From NCBI RefSeq assembly GCF_001905125.1, contig NZ_LWLE01000025.1:36811-100810 (forward strand): a stretch of 64,000 bases of DNA, in the 5' to 3' direction. How positions within the stretch are numbered: position 1 is the first letter of the stretch; each line of letters opens with the position of its first letter. This document shows positions 42,463-51,537 of this stretch, one piece after another. The translations under genes were made by a program, and so were the position numbers. Source of the stretch: Streptomyces sp. TSRI0281 (GTDB lineage Bacteria; Actinomycetota; Actinomycetes; Streptomycetales; Streptomycetaceae). The notes under the pieces were generated by a model. That model was not told the DNA's origin, made no database searches, and saw only the letters and a list, made by a program, of their open reading frames with translations.

Positions 42463-43577
42463 GCGGCCTCCGCGGAGGAAGCCGAGGAAGCCGAGGAAGA
42501 CGCCGAAGAAGACGGCACGACGTCGACCAGGACGCCCGCCGCTTCCAGGGCCGGCAGAACCGTGGCCGGCAGCGGATGCGACTCGGGGAAGGCGAGCCCG
42601 GCCCGCGCCGCCGGTGCGCCGTCGTCACCGAGTACGCGCCGCAGGCCGAGGAGCCCGCCGACGGCGGTCATGTGCGCCTGGCCTCGCGGGTCGGTCACGG
42701 TGGCGGTCAGGGAGCCCCCCGGCCCGCGCACCTCGATACGGACGGCCGCGGTGCCGCCCTCGCCGGGCGAGTAGAGGAGGCGGCGGCGCACGGGCCGCCA
42801 GCAGTCGCCCCGGGCGTGCCGGAAGAATCCGGTCCTGCCGAGGGCAATCAGGGTGGACGTGGAGGAGTTGCTGCTGAAGCCGATACGGGTGGTGACGGTA
42901 CGGGCTCCCAGGGTCAGGGGCAGGGTGAACTGTTCGGGGGTGTCGATCCTGGCGACCCTGGTGCGGTCCTGGCCGATGGCGAGCGTACGGGCGCTGGTGA
43001 GCGGGCTCACCACCTTGCCCCGGCCCCCTTCGAGCACCTCGAAGTCGACGCCGAGCCGGTCCATGAACTCCACCGAGTCCGCCCCCGCCCGGTCGGCGAG
43101 GTCGTAGCGGATCGCGGTGTCGACGCTCTCCACGCCGCCCAGCCGCTCCGCGAGCGCGGCGGTCACCAGCGGAACCACCCCGCCCATCCACCCGGACGAG
43201 AGCAGCGTCGGCGCCGTGGGCGAGCCCAGCGACACCAGGGCTACCGCGCGCTGCATCCTCACCGTCCAGCGCGTCACGTCCACATACGGGATTCCGCCGT
43301 CCAGGGCCGCCCGCAGCACCCGGTCGTCCGGATCGTTCACCAGGCTCACCACGGCTCGAACGGAGGCATGGAACGGCTCGGGGGCGGACAGGTCCCACCG
43401 GCGGGCCTCGGCGGAGACCTCCCGGCACAGCTCCGCGGCCTTCCCCGGCGAACGCCCCGCGAACAGCAGCGGCCACCGCCCCCGCGCCGCCCTCGCCAGT
43501 TCCGCGCCCACCGTCCCGTATCCACCGACGAGCAGAATCGGGCCCTCGGGGTCATGCACCAGCTGATCAATGTTCAT
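42459..43577 (-). CDS. Saccharopine dehydrogenase-like NAD(P)-binding protein
   Basis: A 372-aa protein. The N-terminal Rossmann motif is ILLVGGYGTVGAELARAARG (GGYGTVG), then PLLFAGRSPGKAAEL, VVSLVNDPDD and GIPYVDVTRW, the order of the saccharopine dehydrogenase NADP-binding domain. The rest includes LLSSGWMGGVVPLVTAALAE and a beta-rich catalytic-like part. It lacks the lysine-pathway context, so the substrate is unknown. The C-terminus is a low-complexity Ser/Ala tail made by short GAA-type repeats. It overlaps the TetR gene by 4 bp (GTGA) and starts 11 bp inside the end of the XRE gene. Confidence 0.82.
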   Translation of the reverse strand: MNIDQLVHDPEGPILLVGGYGTVGAELARAARGRWPLLFAGRSPGKAAELCREVSAEARRWDLSAPEPFHASVRAVVSLVNDPDDRVLRAALDGGIPYVDVTRWTVRMQRAVALVSLGSPTAPTLLSSGWMGGVVPLVTAALAERLGGVESVDTAIRYDLADRAGADSVEFMDRLGVDFEVLEGGRGKVVSPLTSARTLAIGQDRTRVARIDTPEQFTLPLTLGARTVTTRIGFSSNSSTSTLIALGRTGFFRHARGDCWRPVRRRLLYSPGEGGTAAVRIEVRGPGGSLTATVTDPRGQAHMTAVGGLLGLRRVLGDDGAPAARAGLAFPESHPLPATVLPALEAAGVLVDVVPSSSASSSASSASSAEAA

Positions 43578-44499
43578 GAATACAACTATAGGTCACTCGA
43601 CCTAAAAATCGGGCATGCTCGCCCCCGCCCGGCCCCAAAGCAGGTGAACGCGTCGCCGGAGTACGATGCCCGGCCCCCGGGTGCCGCTCGGCCTCGCTGC
43701 TTCCGGTCGCTGCCGTGTACGTGACCATGCGCAGGTCTGCGCCGGGGACGATGAGGACGTCGCAGTCGAGCAGGATGTCGCCGATCTCCGGATGCCGGAT
43801 CGTCTTGCGGTCCGTCGTGTGCTGGGTCGCGGCCCTCTGTGTGGCCCAGTGATGGGCGAAGGCATCGGATACTTCTCGCAGTTCCCGCACGAGACGATCG
43901 AGTTGGACATCCCTGGGATAGCGGGACACGGCGTCCTTGAGGTCGGCGACGATCGACTCCGAGAAGGCGTCCTGTCCGCGCTCGGATCGGACGGAAAGCA
44001 TCGAGGCATGTGCGGCGCCGTTGCCGAAGAGTGCACGGGCGAGGTTCCGTTCGGCGGCCGGGAGGACGGCGGGGTCACCGTGCAGGGCGCTCCACATGGT
44101 GTTCCACCACACCAGGGTCCAGTCCGCGGTGAACACCCCGATCGGTACGTCGCCCAGGCGCGCGGCGAGCCGTTGGATGCCCGGGGGCACGTGGGTGCTG
44201 ACCGTCCCGTCCTGGGGCGGAAGGAGCCCTGCGCTTCGGTACAGCTGGTCGCGCTCGGCGCGGGAGAGCTGAAGGGTCCGGGCGAGGGCGCCGACGACCT
44301 GGGCCGAGGGGTTCTTCGCGCGTCCCTGTTCCAGGCGCAGGACGTAGTCGACGGAGAGCCCGGCCAGCTGTGCGAGCTCCTCGCGGCGCAGTCCCGGGGC
44401 ACGACGGCCGTCCGTCGCCGTGAAGCCGGCGTCGGCCGGGGACAGCCGGTCGCGCCAGGCGCGCAGGAGTGCCGCGAATTCGGAGCGGGAGGAAGCCAT
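43567..44499 (-). CDS. MmyB-like XRE regulator with atypical C-terminus
   Basis: A 310-aa protein from the ATG at 44499 (MASSRSEFAALLRAWRDRLS). The XRE HTH is RREELAQLAGLSVDYVLRLE, followed by the MmyB-type ligand domain: IGVFTADWTLVWWNTMWSAL, RNLARALFGNG, ELREVSDAFAHHWATQ and LRMVTYTAATGSSEAER. Relatives end shortly after GSSEAE with a short helix. Here the last 40 residues (HPGAGHRTPATRSPALGPGG...) run through the neighbouring operator and into the next gene, so the natural 3' end is probably lost or frameshifted. It is divergent from an SDR gene and likely regulates it. Confidence 0.78.
   Translation of the reverse strand: MASSRSEFAALLRAWRDRLSPADAGFTATDGRRAPGLRREELAQLAGLSVDYVLRLEQGRAKNPSAQVVGALARTLQLSRAERDQLYRSAGLLPPQDGTVSTHVPPGIQRLAARLGDVPIGVFTADWTLVWWNTMWSALHGDPAVLPAAERNLARALFGNGAAHASMLSVRSERGQDAFSESIVADLKDAVSRYPRDVQLDRLVRELREVSDAFAHHWATQRAATQHTTDRKTIRHPEIGDILLDCDVLIVPGADLRMVTYTAATGSSEAERHPGAGHRTPATRSPALGPGGGEHARFLGRVTYSCIHEH
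43589..43604. promoter_or_regulatory. Inverted-repeat operator candidate for the TetR regulator
   Basis: TAGGTCACTCGACCTA, two 6-bp arms around a 4-base centre, starts 12 bases upstream of the saccharopine-dehydrogenase-like start codon. A TetR gene is in the same operon, so autoregulation is expected. The XRE gene tail reads across it. Confidence 0.6.
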
Positions 44500-44648
44500 G
44501 GGTTCATTCTCGCCGCGCGGCGCCGCATCAGCCTGGGTACTGCCGGTCCTAGTGACGGGGACGGCACTGGTTGGCGGTGGCGCCACCGGCGAACGTGGAG
44601 ATGCGCCCCGCGCCGGGCGCCATCGGTTGAACAGTTGAGGAGCCTTCC

Positions 44649-45826
44649 ATGAAGCACACCATCGTGATGACGGGCGCGAGCCGCGGGATCGGCCGTGTCG
44701 CCGCGGAGCACATCCTGCGCCGGTCGCCGGACGCGCAACTCCTGGTCGTGGCCCGTGGCTCCTCCGGCGCGCAGCTCGCTGCGGAGCTCGGCGCGGGCGG
44801 GCACACGGTCTCGCACCTCTCGGCGGACCACGGCTCCGGCAGGCACACGGTCTCGCACCTCTCGGCGGACCACGGCTCCGGCAGGCACACGGTCTCGCAC
44901 CTCTCGGCGGACCACGGCTCCGGCAGGCACACGGTCTCGCACCTCTCGGCGGACCACGGCTCCGGCAGGCACACGGTCTCGCACCTCTCGGCGGACCACG
45001 GCTCCGGCGGGCACACGGTCTCGCACGTCTCGGCGGACCTCGGCGCGCTGGCCGACGTCCGCTCGGCTGCCGACGAGATCCGCGACCGGCTCGACCACGG
45101 TGACCTGCCGACGCTGCGCGGCTTCGTGGGCAACGCCGGCACGCAGTACACGAACGCGCTGACCGAGGGACCCGACGGGTTCGAGGCCACCTTCGCCGTC
45201 AACGTGCTCGCCAACCACCTGTTCGTCCGACTGCTCCAGGACCGCTTCACCGCTCCCGCCCGGATCGTGATCACCGCCAGTGACACCCACTTCGGCGACT
45301 TCAAGCACAACATGGGCATGGTGCCCGGCCCGGCCTGGAAGCCCCCGGGCGTCCTCGTCCGCACGGGCGCCTTCGCCAAGCCGGACACCGCGGCCGGCGG
45401 GCGTACCGCGTACTCGACGAGCAAGCTGGCCGGATCTACCTGGTTCACGAGTACGCGCGCCGGCTGCCGGCCGGGATCGACGTCGTCGCCTTCAACCCGG
45501 GGTTCGTCCCCGGTACCGGCCTCGCCCGCAACGCGGGACCCGTCTCCCGGTTCGCGATGCGCCGCATCATGCCGGTGATGACCCTCACCCCGTTCGCCAC
45601 CAGCCGCAGCGCCGCGGGCCGCTACCTCGCCGACGTCGTCCTCGGCACGACCCGGGCGCCGACCGGCTCCTACGTCGACCGCAGCCGTGCGGACCGCTCG
45701 TCGCAGGAGTCCTACGACCCGCAGCGCGAAGGCGAGCTCTGGGAGGCCGCCGAGCGGTTCACTGCGGCGTACGCAGCCAGGGCGGACACGTACTCGGGCG
45801 ACGTAACGAGCGGCTCACCCCGATAG
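44649..45826 (+). pseudogene. SDR family oxidoreductase with repeat expansion and frameshift
   Basis: Starts MKHTIVMTGASRGIGRVAAE behind GAGGAG. The TGASRGIG cofactor motif, GFVGNAGTQY, VNVLANHLFVRLLQ, IVITASDTH and YSTSKLAG (catalytic Tyr and Lys) identify a short-chain dehydrogenase. Two anomalies are visible. Between strand 2 and helix 3 it carries six copies of a 14-residue unit (HTVSHLSADHGSGR). After KLAG near 45433 one base is missing: the proper continuation IYLVHEYARRLPAGIDVVAF, NPGFVPGTGLARN and onward to the TAG at 45824-45826 lies in another frame. As read, the protein lacks its C-terminal third. Divergent from an XRE regulator, as is usual for such pairs. Confidence 0.8.
44800..45051 (+). 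repeat. Six 42-bp in-frame tandem repeats inside the SDR gene
   Basis: Units start with GGCACACGGTCTCGCACCTC at 44800, 44842, 44884, 44926, 44968 and 45010. Units 1-5 are nearly identical; the last diverges into the normal coding sequence. Each adds 14 residues with two His. The identity between units points to recent expansion. Confidence 0.9.
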
Positions 45827-45864
45827 ATCGAGCAGCGACCGGACGGCCCGACGGGGAACAGTGA

Positions 45865-46160
45865 AACGCGACCCCTGATGATCAAGGTTGTCGAAGCCAT
45901 GGATCACGGACAGGGGTCGCGTTGGCCTGTCATCCTCCCTGGTCGACGCCCTCGCACGCCACCGCGGGGGATGTCGACACCCCATGCCCTCCAGCCGACC
46001 TTCGCGCGTCGGCCCGAACTACTGGACGAGGTACCCGATCCGCGTCGTGTCCACGGCCGCCGCTACCGAATCGGCTCCTTGCTCGCAACCGTCCCACCCG
46101 GCCTGTTCTTCCCCCACGCCGTCCAGGCCACCGAGAGCGAGCGCCGCCGCAGCTGATCTC
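45865..46160 (+). pseudogene. ISAs1-family transposase relic
   Basis: Begins with a 13-bp inverted repeat, AACGCGACCCCTG (45865-45877) and CAGGGGTCGCGTT (45911-45923). Frames in this stretch then give LSSSLVDALARHRGG and PELLDEVPDPRRVHGRRYRI, the N-terminal signature of ISAs1-type transposases (normally about 370 aa), in different frames. Everything after RRYRIGSLLATV is lost. It is a 5' relic of an IS. Confidence 0.5.
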
Positions 46161-46242
46161 TACAGGTCACGCTCCGAGCACGCCCCCGCCATGCTCGGTC
46201 TCGCCGCATGAGAACGCATCAGCCCTGACTGGGTCCGGGCCT

Positions 46243-46744
46243 ACATGTCCAGCACGTACCACTGCCCGGTCGAGGAACCACGTAGGTAGAGGCATCGTCC
46301 CCGTCCGACAGGTCGCGCGTACCGCTTGAGCGGGGCGCCATTGGGCATCGTGACTTCCGACTCGTCGACCACGACGGTAGACCCCTTCGTCGAAGTAGGC
46401 GCTCCACAGGTTGTTCCGCCGGTCCGCCATCATGAACTCAATCCCACGCCCCATGACAGAACTGCGTCGCGGGCGGCCGTCGCAGCCGTATATCCGCGCG
46501 TTCCGTTCCCCACAGCACCATGGCTCTGCAGGACGACCCGACCGTTGGGCAGAGCCAGAGCGTCCAGGCGATGAGGGAGCAAGGTCACATCCTGCAGGAC
46601 ACGCTCCTGTACGGCTCCCGCGTCACTGATGACAAGGAGCGCGCTGTACAGGTAGCTCCGAGGCTCGGGCGAGGGTTTCCCGTTCGGGTTCTGTACGGGT
46701 TCCGCATCGAGACAGATCCGGGCGGCGCACGGGCCGGGCCACAC
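46243..46744 (-). pseudogene. Hypothetical protein with two frameshifts
   Basis: Three minus frames join smoothly. From the GTG at 46744: RICLDAEPVQNPNGKPSPEP, YLYSALLVISDAGAVQERVL and AARDAVLSWG. After a change near 46445: IEFMMADRRNNLWSAYFDEG. After another near 46375: VVVDESEVTMPNGAPLKRYA and LYLRGSSTGQWYVLDM, ending with TAG at 46243. The whole would be about 167 aa with natural composition. I do not recognise the family. Confidence 0.5.
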
Positions 46745-47088
46745 TCCCGAGGCAGCGGCATGGCACGAGGACGGGCAGCGAGCCCCCGCTCCCTCGGCCG
46801 CTCCCCCGCCTCAACATTGCGGGGCAAGCATTGGCCGCGATGTCGCACGGGCTGGGCACGGGGAACGTGCTGAGCTGCTGGTGCAGCTCGGGCTGGTGGC
46901 GGTGGCGGGGCTGGGCGAATCTGCGGCTGCCCCGGGTGGTCAGCTGAGACGCGGCCGGCCGGCCGAGAGTGGGGCGGGACCGGCCGCGCCCGCTACGGCA
47001 GCAGAGCCCCGATACGACAGCAGGGTCCGGACCGCGCGTCGCGGTCCGGACCCTGCCCCGTGCGGTGCCGCCCTGCGGCGGCGGTGCG
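46745..47088. other. Gene-free stretch
   Basis: Nothing supported on either strand. Frames are Arg/Pro-biased. Confidence 0.35.
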
Positions 47089-47304
47089 TCAGCTCTGTGC
47101 GGTGTCGTCGCCCGCCTGCCCTGCGTCCCCGGCCACGCCTGCCTTCTCGCGCATCTTGCGCACCAGCTCAGCCTTCTGGTCGGCCGCACTCTGGCGGTCG
47201 AGGTTGCGGTGCGGACCGTTGTTCTGCCGCTCGGCGCGGGACAGCCTCTTGCGCTGGCCGCCGCCCATGCCCACGGGGTTGTTGATGTTCTTGCTCACGG
47301 TCAT
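47089..47304 (-). CDS. DUF6243-like small basic protein
   Basis: A 71-aa protein starting MTVSKNINNPVGMGGGQRKR, then LSRAERQNNGPHRNLDRQSA and ADQKAELVRKMREKAG, preceded by GGGAG. This is the pattern of the short Streptomyces family I know as DUF6243. It is highly charged, helical at the C-terminus and probably cytosolic. The function is unknown. Confidence 0.78.
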   Translation of the reverse strand: MTVSKNINNPVGMGGGQRKRLSRAERQNNGPHRNLDRQSAADQKAELVRKMREKAGVAGDAGQAGDDTAQS

Positions 47305-48075
47305 GGGTTCTCCCGGAATGGTGTGAAGTGATCTACGGATTCATCGGTGGGGGACGGACGGCGACGTCGAAGGACGTCAGCAGGGGCCCATCACACTCTC
47401 ACTCGTAAATCGGCGCCTGGAAGAACATAACAACGACGTTACCCGGTTCCGTAGGCCCCGCATACCAACCTTCTCGCCGCCCCGGCGTCGGCCGGGCGTC
47501 CAGGTCCTGGTCCGCCGCCAGGTTCGAAGCACTGACCGCAGACGTGGGCGGTGCCCCGGTGCCCACATTGGACTGCTCGTGACGGTCATTGCCCTCCTCG
47601 TCATCGCCAGTTCCTCAGGCCCTCGCTGGACCTTGATCGCCTCCGGGTGCTTCCACCGCCCGCTTTGCCCTCGCACTGGCAGCGGGGACGCCCTCCGGTG
47701 CCTCCGGTGGGCGTACGCTGCCGCATTCGGCCGGGGCGACTACGCCAGCTCCTGACGGGGTGAAAAACGACAAGCCAAAGCAGCCGATTACCCCCTTGAA
47801 CTCGCATAGCCGGCTTGAGTGCATCACGGCACCGTCGCTCCGGTCTGCTGCGCCGCCAGGATCGTGGATCGGGCAGGAGGGCACGAGGGGCCGTCGGCCC
47901 GCCATCGGTCGACGATCGAAGACCAGCCGGCCGCTTCTGTCCGGAGATGCCGGAGACGAGTTCGCCGACTACTGCCAACCGTCGGCCGAAGCTGAGGAAG
48001 GTACGGGATTCCGTGGCACCCGGAACCACGCAAGCAGGTACAAGGCCCATCTGACGGCGGCGGCTTTTTTTCTCC
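47305..48075. other. Long gene-free stretch
   Basis: About 770 bp without a supported gene. All open frames show skewed composition. A short AT-rich run with TTTTTT (48063-48072) lies next to the end of the DUF5959 gene. I see no IS signature. Confidence 0.35.
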
Positions 48076-48504
48076 CTACGCCGACAGCATCGGCACCCAG
48101 TGATTCATCACCTGCTTCAGGCGTTGCCGGTGATCCGCAATCCAGTCATCCGGCGGGACGAGCGGCACCCGTACGGTGACCATGGAGCCCGATTCATCCT
48201 CTACCACCACTTCCGGACAGTCACGCTCGCCGGTGAGCTGGAGGGAAATGGACGGCCCCCTGTCCCATTCCATCCAGACGACGTCCTCGCCGGCGTCGAG
48301 CCTGTTCAGCGCGTCCGCCCAGCTATCCAGTTTCGAGGCGGACAGCACCAAGTGGATACGGCCTGACACGAACGGCGTCCTGACCACTATCTCGGCGTCG
48401 AGCCCGGCACTCCACCTAGGATCACGCCCCAGAACATTGACGGTAACGCTGTTCCCCTCGTCATCGGCGAGCGCGATCAGCTCCCTCGGAGCGACGTCAC
48501 CCAT
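48076..48504 (-). CDS. DUF5959-like protein
   Basis: A 142-aa protein: LIALADDEGNSVTVNVLGRD, AEIVVRTPFVSGRIHLVLSA, SKLDSWADALNRLDAGEDVV and GPSISLQLTGERDCPEVVVE. The layout (an opening LADDEGN strand, a beta sheet, LDSWADALNRL helix, closing strands) matches the family I know as DUF5959, which is common in Streptomyces. Cytosolic; role unknown. Intact, with a normal start. Confidence 0.75.
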   Translation of the reverse strand: MGDVAPRELIALADDEGNSVTVNVLGRDPRWSAGLDAEIVVRTPFVSGRIHLVLSASKLDSWADALNRLDAGEDVVWMEWDRGPSISLQLTGERDCPEVVVEDESGSMVTVRVPLVPPDDWIADHRQRLKQVMNHWVPMLSA

Positions 48505-48859
48505 AACTGCCCCTTCATCGGCGAGTGCCGAGAGATCATCGCTCTGTCAGGAGTGCATCCGCCACCCCATTTCGCAGTCGCCCCCACCCAGCTCGGTCGT
48601 CCGGGCCGGCGGCATCGTGTTCGGGTCGAGAGCAGGCCGAAGCCGTGGGCCGACGACTTCGCTGTCAGGACGCCCGTGGCAAACGCGTTTCAGGAACGCC
48701 GAGCCGTGCGCTTCTGCCTCGGCGCCGGACTGCCCGCTCGCGCACTGCAGGGCGGGCCGAGTGGGGTCTGGGGACCGCCGCGTTGCGGGATGAGGCCCCT
48801 GTTGCGCGGAATGGGCGGAAGGAATCCGTCCGCTGTGATCTGTGGTTAATGTCCGTCGC
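48505..48859. other. Gene-free stretch
   Basis: Separates two divergent genes; promoters are expected but I cannot point to boxes. Confidence 0.35.
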
Positions 48860-49345
48860 ATGACACAAATGCGGAAGATACAGGCTCGACGCGTGGCAGT
48901 GGCGCTGGTCGGTGCGGCTGCCGCCGTGGTGCTGGGTGTGGGCGGGGCGATTGCCGTGGCCGACCAGGACGGTGGACCGGCCGGCCCGACGCCCGTGCCC
49001 GTCGAGACATCCGCCCCCGGAAGCGGTGGTGTCTCGGGTGGCGCGGATACCGGCGGTACCGATACGGGCGGCGCGGACAGCGGTTCTGTCAGCGGATCGG
49101 GCGGCACCGACGTTGGCAGCTCCGACGGTTCGGGCACTGGAGGTTCGGGGGGTTCGGACGGGGGCCCGTCCGAGACTCCGGCCCCTACGAACGGGCCCAC
49201 GACAGGTCCCACGGCACCGGCGAGCTTGGACGACCTGGCGGAACGTATCGATGGCCTGGAAAGAAAGGTGGACAAATTGCCCACGAAGAAGGAGCTGGCT
49301 GATGCCCTCCGTGCGTTCGCCGATGAGTTGGAGCAGCAGGACTGA
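48860..49345 (+). CDS. Exported low-complexity protein with C-terminal coiled coil
   Basis: About 161 aa from the ATG at 48860 (a GTG at 48842 and an ATG at 48869 are alternatives). A basic N-region and hydrophobic segment (VAVALVGAAAAVVLGVGGAI) form a signal peptide or anchor. Residues about 45-120 are almost pure Gly/Ser/Asp/Thr/Pro (a flexible extracellular linker). The end (LDDLAERIDGLERKVDKLPT then KKELADALRAFADELEQQD) is a heptad-like coiled coil. It probably projects the coiled coil from the membrane. Family unknown. Confidence 0.65.
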   Translation: MTQMRKIQARRVAVALVGAAAAVVLGVGGAIAVADQDGGPAGPTPVPVETSAPGSGGVSGGADTGGTDTGGADSGSVSGSGGTDVGSSDGSGTGGSGGSDGGPSETPAPTNGPTTGPTAPASLDDLAERIDGLERKVDKLPTKKELADALRAFADELEQQD

Positions 49346-49388
49346 TCCAACGGCAGTGCTGCGGCGCTCTGCCCACGAGAACGGGCTA

Positions 49389-49545
49389 TGACTCAACTTC
49401 TGTGGTGCCATTTCTGTGGAGCCATACGTGGAGCCATACACAGCGCGCTCGTGCCCGCGTCGGGCCGGCGCGCTGACCTGCCGGTTCCTGATGTTCGCTG
49501 AGCCGATGGACCTAGAGTCGATTCGGCATCACAGAAGTTGAGCCA
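49389..49545. mobile_element. 157-bp MITE-like element
   Basis: Bounded by TGACTCAACTTCTGTGGTGCC (49389-49409) and the inverted GGCATCACAGAAGTTGAGCCA (49525-49545), matching at 19 of 21 bases. No gene lies inside, so it looks like a miniature element mobilised in trans. A third, solo copy of the end lies at 24443-24463. Confidence 0.6.
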
Positions 49546-49850
49546 GAACCCGGACTTCTCGTGGCCAAGGCCAGCCCGGTTCACCTCGTAGCCCACCAGG
49601 TCGTTCGGCTCCGTCCGAGCGACTCGTGCTTCAGGGCGTACGTGGCCTCGGGGCCAGCGCCCTTTGAACGGCGGCTCCGCCGCGTCCGGCAAGACGATCC
49701 CCCCAGCACGTCGACACCGGCTGGCCTGTTCGGCCAGAAAGACGGCAGCAAGAAGGAAGCAGCCCGCACCTGACCCACCGTCGGCCACGCCGTCCGGTCC
49801 AGGCGTTGGGCCTGGCAGCCGCAGTCCGAGAACTCGCCTTCGCCGTCCAT

Positions 49851-49898
49851 CAGTGCATCAGTGCATCAGCGGACCAGCGGACCAGCGGACCAGCGGAC
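49851..49898. repeat. 8-bp tandem repeat array
   Basis: Two copies of CAGTGCAT followed by four of CAGCGGAC, 48 bp in all, in the leader region of the amidase gene. The remainder of 49546-50026 holds no supported gene. Confidence 0.7.
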
Positions 49899-50026
49899 CG
49901 AACGAGTCCCAGCAGCACCACGACCATCGGTTCGAGGACCGCCAGGCAGATGAGTATGCAGACATCCACCCCGTTGTGCGAAGCGACATTTCGTGCCCTC
50001 TCCCACAGGCCCATACGGTCGGATTC

Positions 50027-51478
50027 ATGGAGTGGAATTTTGCGACGGCCGACCAACTCTCGGCTGCCTTGCGTGCCGGTGAAGTGACCTCGGCGGAACT
50101 GACCGACGAGGCGATCGCCCGTATTGAACGGGACGACGAGGGGATCAACGCGATCTGTGTGCCGGACTTCGACCGTGCACGGGCCGCCGCGCGCGGTGCC
50201 GACCGGGCGCGTGCCCGCGGTGAGGACCGGCCCCTGCTGGGCATTCCGGTGACGGTCAAGGAGTCGTACGACATTGCGGGACTGCCCACGACCTGGGGTA
50301 TGCCGCCGCACCGGAACTTCGTGCCGGCCGAGGATGCGGTGCAGGTGTCGCGGCTCAAGGCCGCGGGCGCGGTGGTGCTCGGCAAGACCAATGTGCCCGT
50401 GGGGCTGCAGGACGTGCAGACCTTCAACGAGCTCTACGGCACCACCAACAACCCGTGGGACCACCGTCGTACGTCGGGCGGGTCCTCCGGCGGCTCGGCG
50501 GCGGCCCTGGCGTCCGGATTCGGCGCGCTGTCCATCGGCTCCGACCTCGCCGGTTCGTTGCGCACCCCCGCGCATTTCTGCGGCATTTACGCGCACAAGC
50601 CGACACTCGGGCTGGCGGCGATCCGCGGCATGGTCCCGCCGCCCGGTCCAGCCCTGCCGGTCGAGCACGACCTCGCCGTCGTCGGTCCGATGGCGCGCAC
50701 CGCTCGCGACCTCACGCTCCTGCTCGACGTCATGGCCGGACCGGACCCGCTGACGCTCGGTGTGGCGCACCACCTGACGCTGCCGCCCGCGCGCCACGAA
50801 CGGCTCAGCGACTTCCGGGTGCTGGTCCTTGACGAGCATCCGCTCATTCCGACCGGGTCCGCCGTGCGGGCGGGCGTCGGCCGGGTGGCCGACGCGCTTG
50901 CCGACGGCGGTGCCCGCGTCGAGCGGGACAGTCCGCTGCTGCCCGATCTGGCCGAAGCCGCGGTGGTCTATACGCAGTTCCTGTTTTCGGGCTCCGTTGC
51001 ACGTTTTCCCGTCGAAGCGTACGAGCAGTTGCAGGCCCGCGCCGCCGGGCTGAGCGCAGACGACCGGAGTCTCGATGCGGCGCGGCTGCGCGGCATGGTG
51101 TTCAGCCACCGCGACTGGATCGAGGCGAACAGGCTTCGCGAGCTCCATCGCCATGGCTGGCGGCAGGTCTTCGCCGCGTTCGACGCCGTGGTGTGTCCCA
51201 TCACGCCCACTCCCGCGTTCCCGCACGACCACAACCCCGACGTGATGAAGCGTCGGATCGACATCGACGGCGTCGAGTACCCGTACTTCGACCAGCTCGT
51301 CTGGGCCGGTCTGGCCACTATGCCGGGTCTGCCCGCCACCGCTGTACCAGCGGGCCGGTCGCCCGAGGGTCTGCCGGTGGGAGTGCAGCTCATCGGCCCG
51401 ATGTTCGAGGACCGCACCCCGCTGAGGCTGGCCGAACTGCTTGAGCGGAAGATCGGCGGCTTTCAGGCACCGAAGTAG
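50027..51478 (+). CDS. Amidase (amidase-signature family)
   Basis: A 483-aa enzyme starting MEWNFATADQLSAALRAGEV. The Ser-cisSer-Lys triad is visible: Lys in IPVTVKESYDIAG (about residue 75), the Gly/Ser loop TSGGSSGGSAAALASGFG (about 155-172) and the nucleophile in SIGSDLAGSLRTPAHFCGIY (about 178-190; the usual motif is GSDxGGSxRxPA, so Ala replaces one Gly). FDAVVCPITPTPAF and GLPVGVQLIGP close the fold. The length is normal. It hydrolyses an amide bond in an unknown substrate; cytosolic, with no signal peptide. Monocistronic. Confidence 0.9.
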   Translation: MEWNFATADQLSAALRAGEVTSAELTDEAIARIERDDEGINAICVPDFDRARAAARGADRARARGEDRPLLGIPVTVKESYDIAGLPTTWGMPPHRNFVPAEDAVQVSRLKAAGAVVLGKTNVPVGLQDVQTFNELYGTTNNPWDHRRTSGGSSGGSAAALASGFGALSIGSDLAGSLRTPAHFCGIYAHKPTLGLAAIRGMVPPPGPALPVEHDLAVVGPMARTARDLTLLLDVMAGPDPLTLGVAHHLTLPPARHERLSDFRVLVLDEHPLIPTGSAVRAGVGRVADALADGGARVERDSPLLPDLAEAAVVYTQFLFSGSVARFPVEAYEQLQARAAGLSADDRSLDAARLRGMVFSHRDWIEANRLRELHRHGWRQVFAAFDAVVCPITPTPAFPHDHNPDVMKRRIDIDGVEYPYFDQLVWAGLATMPGLPATAVPAGRSPEGLPVGVQLIGPMFEDRTPLRLAELLERKIGGFQAPK

Positions 51479-51537
51479 GGCGTACTACCCGGGGTGTCCG
51501 TCGAGGGCGAGGCGCGGATCATGACGGGATCCTCCGA

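Noticed and set aside
44800..45051. The 42-bp repeats as a CRISPR array
   Set aside because: Units are directly adjacent without unique spacers, are in frame with an SDR gene, and no cas gene is present.
47305..48075. Candidate small membrane protein in the 770-bp gap (a frame with GLLVTVIALLVIASS)
   Set aside because: Only one hydrophobic run in a frame that otherwise has shadow composition and no ribosome site.
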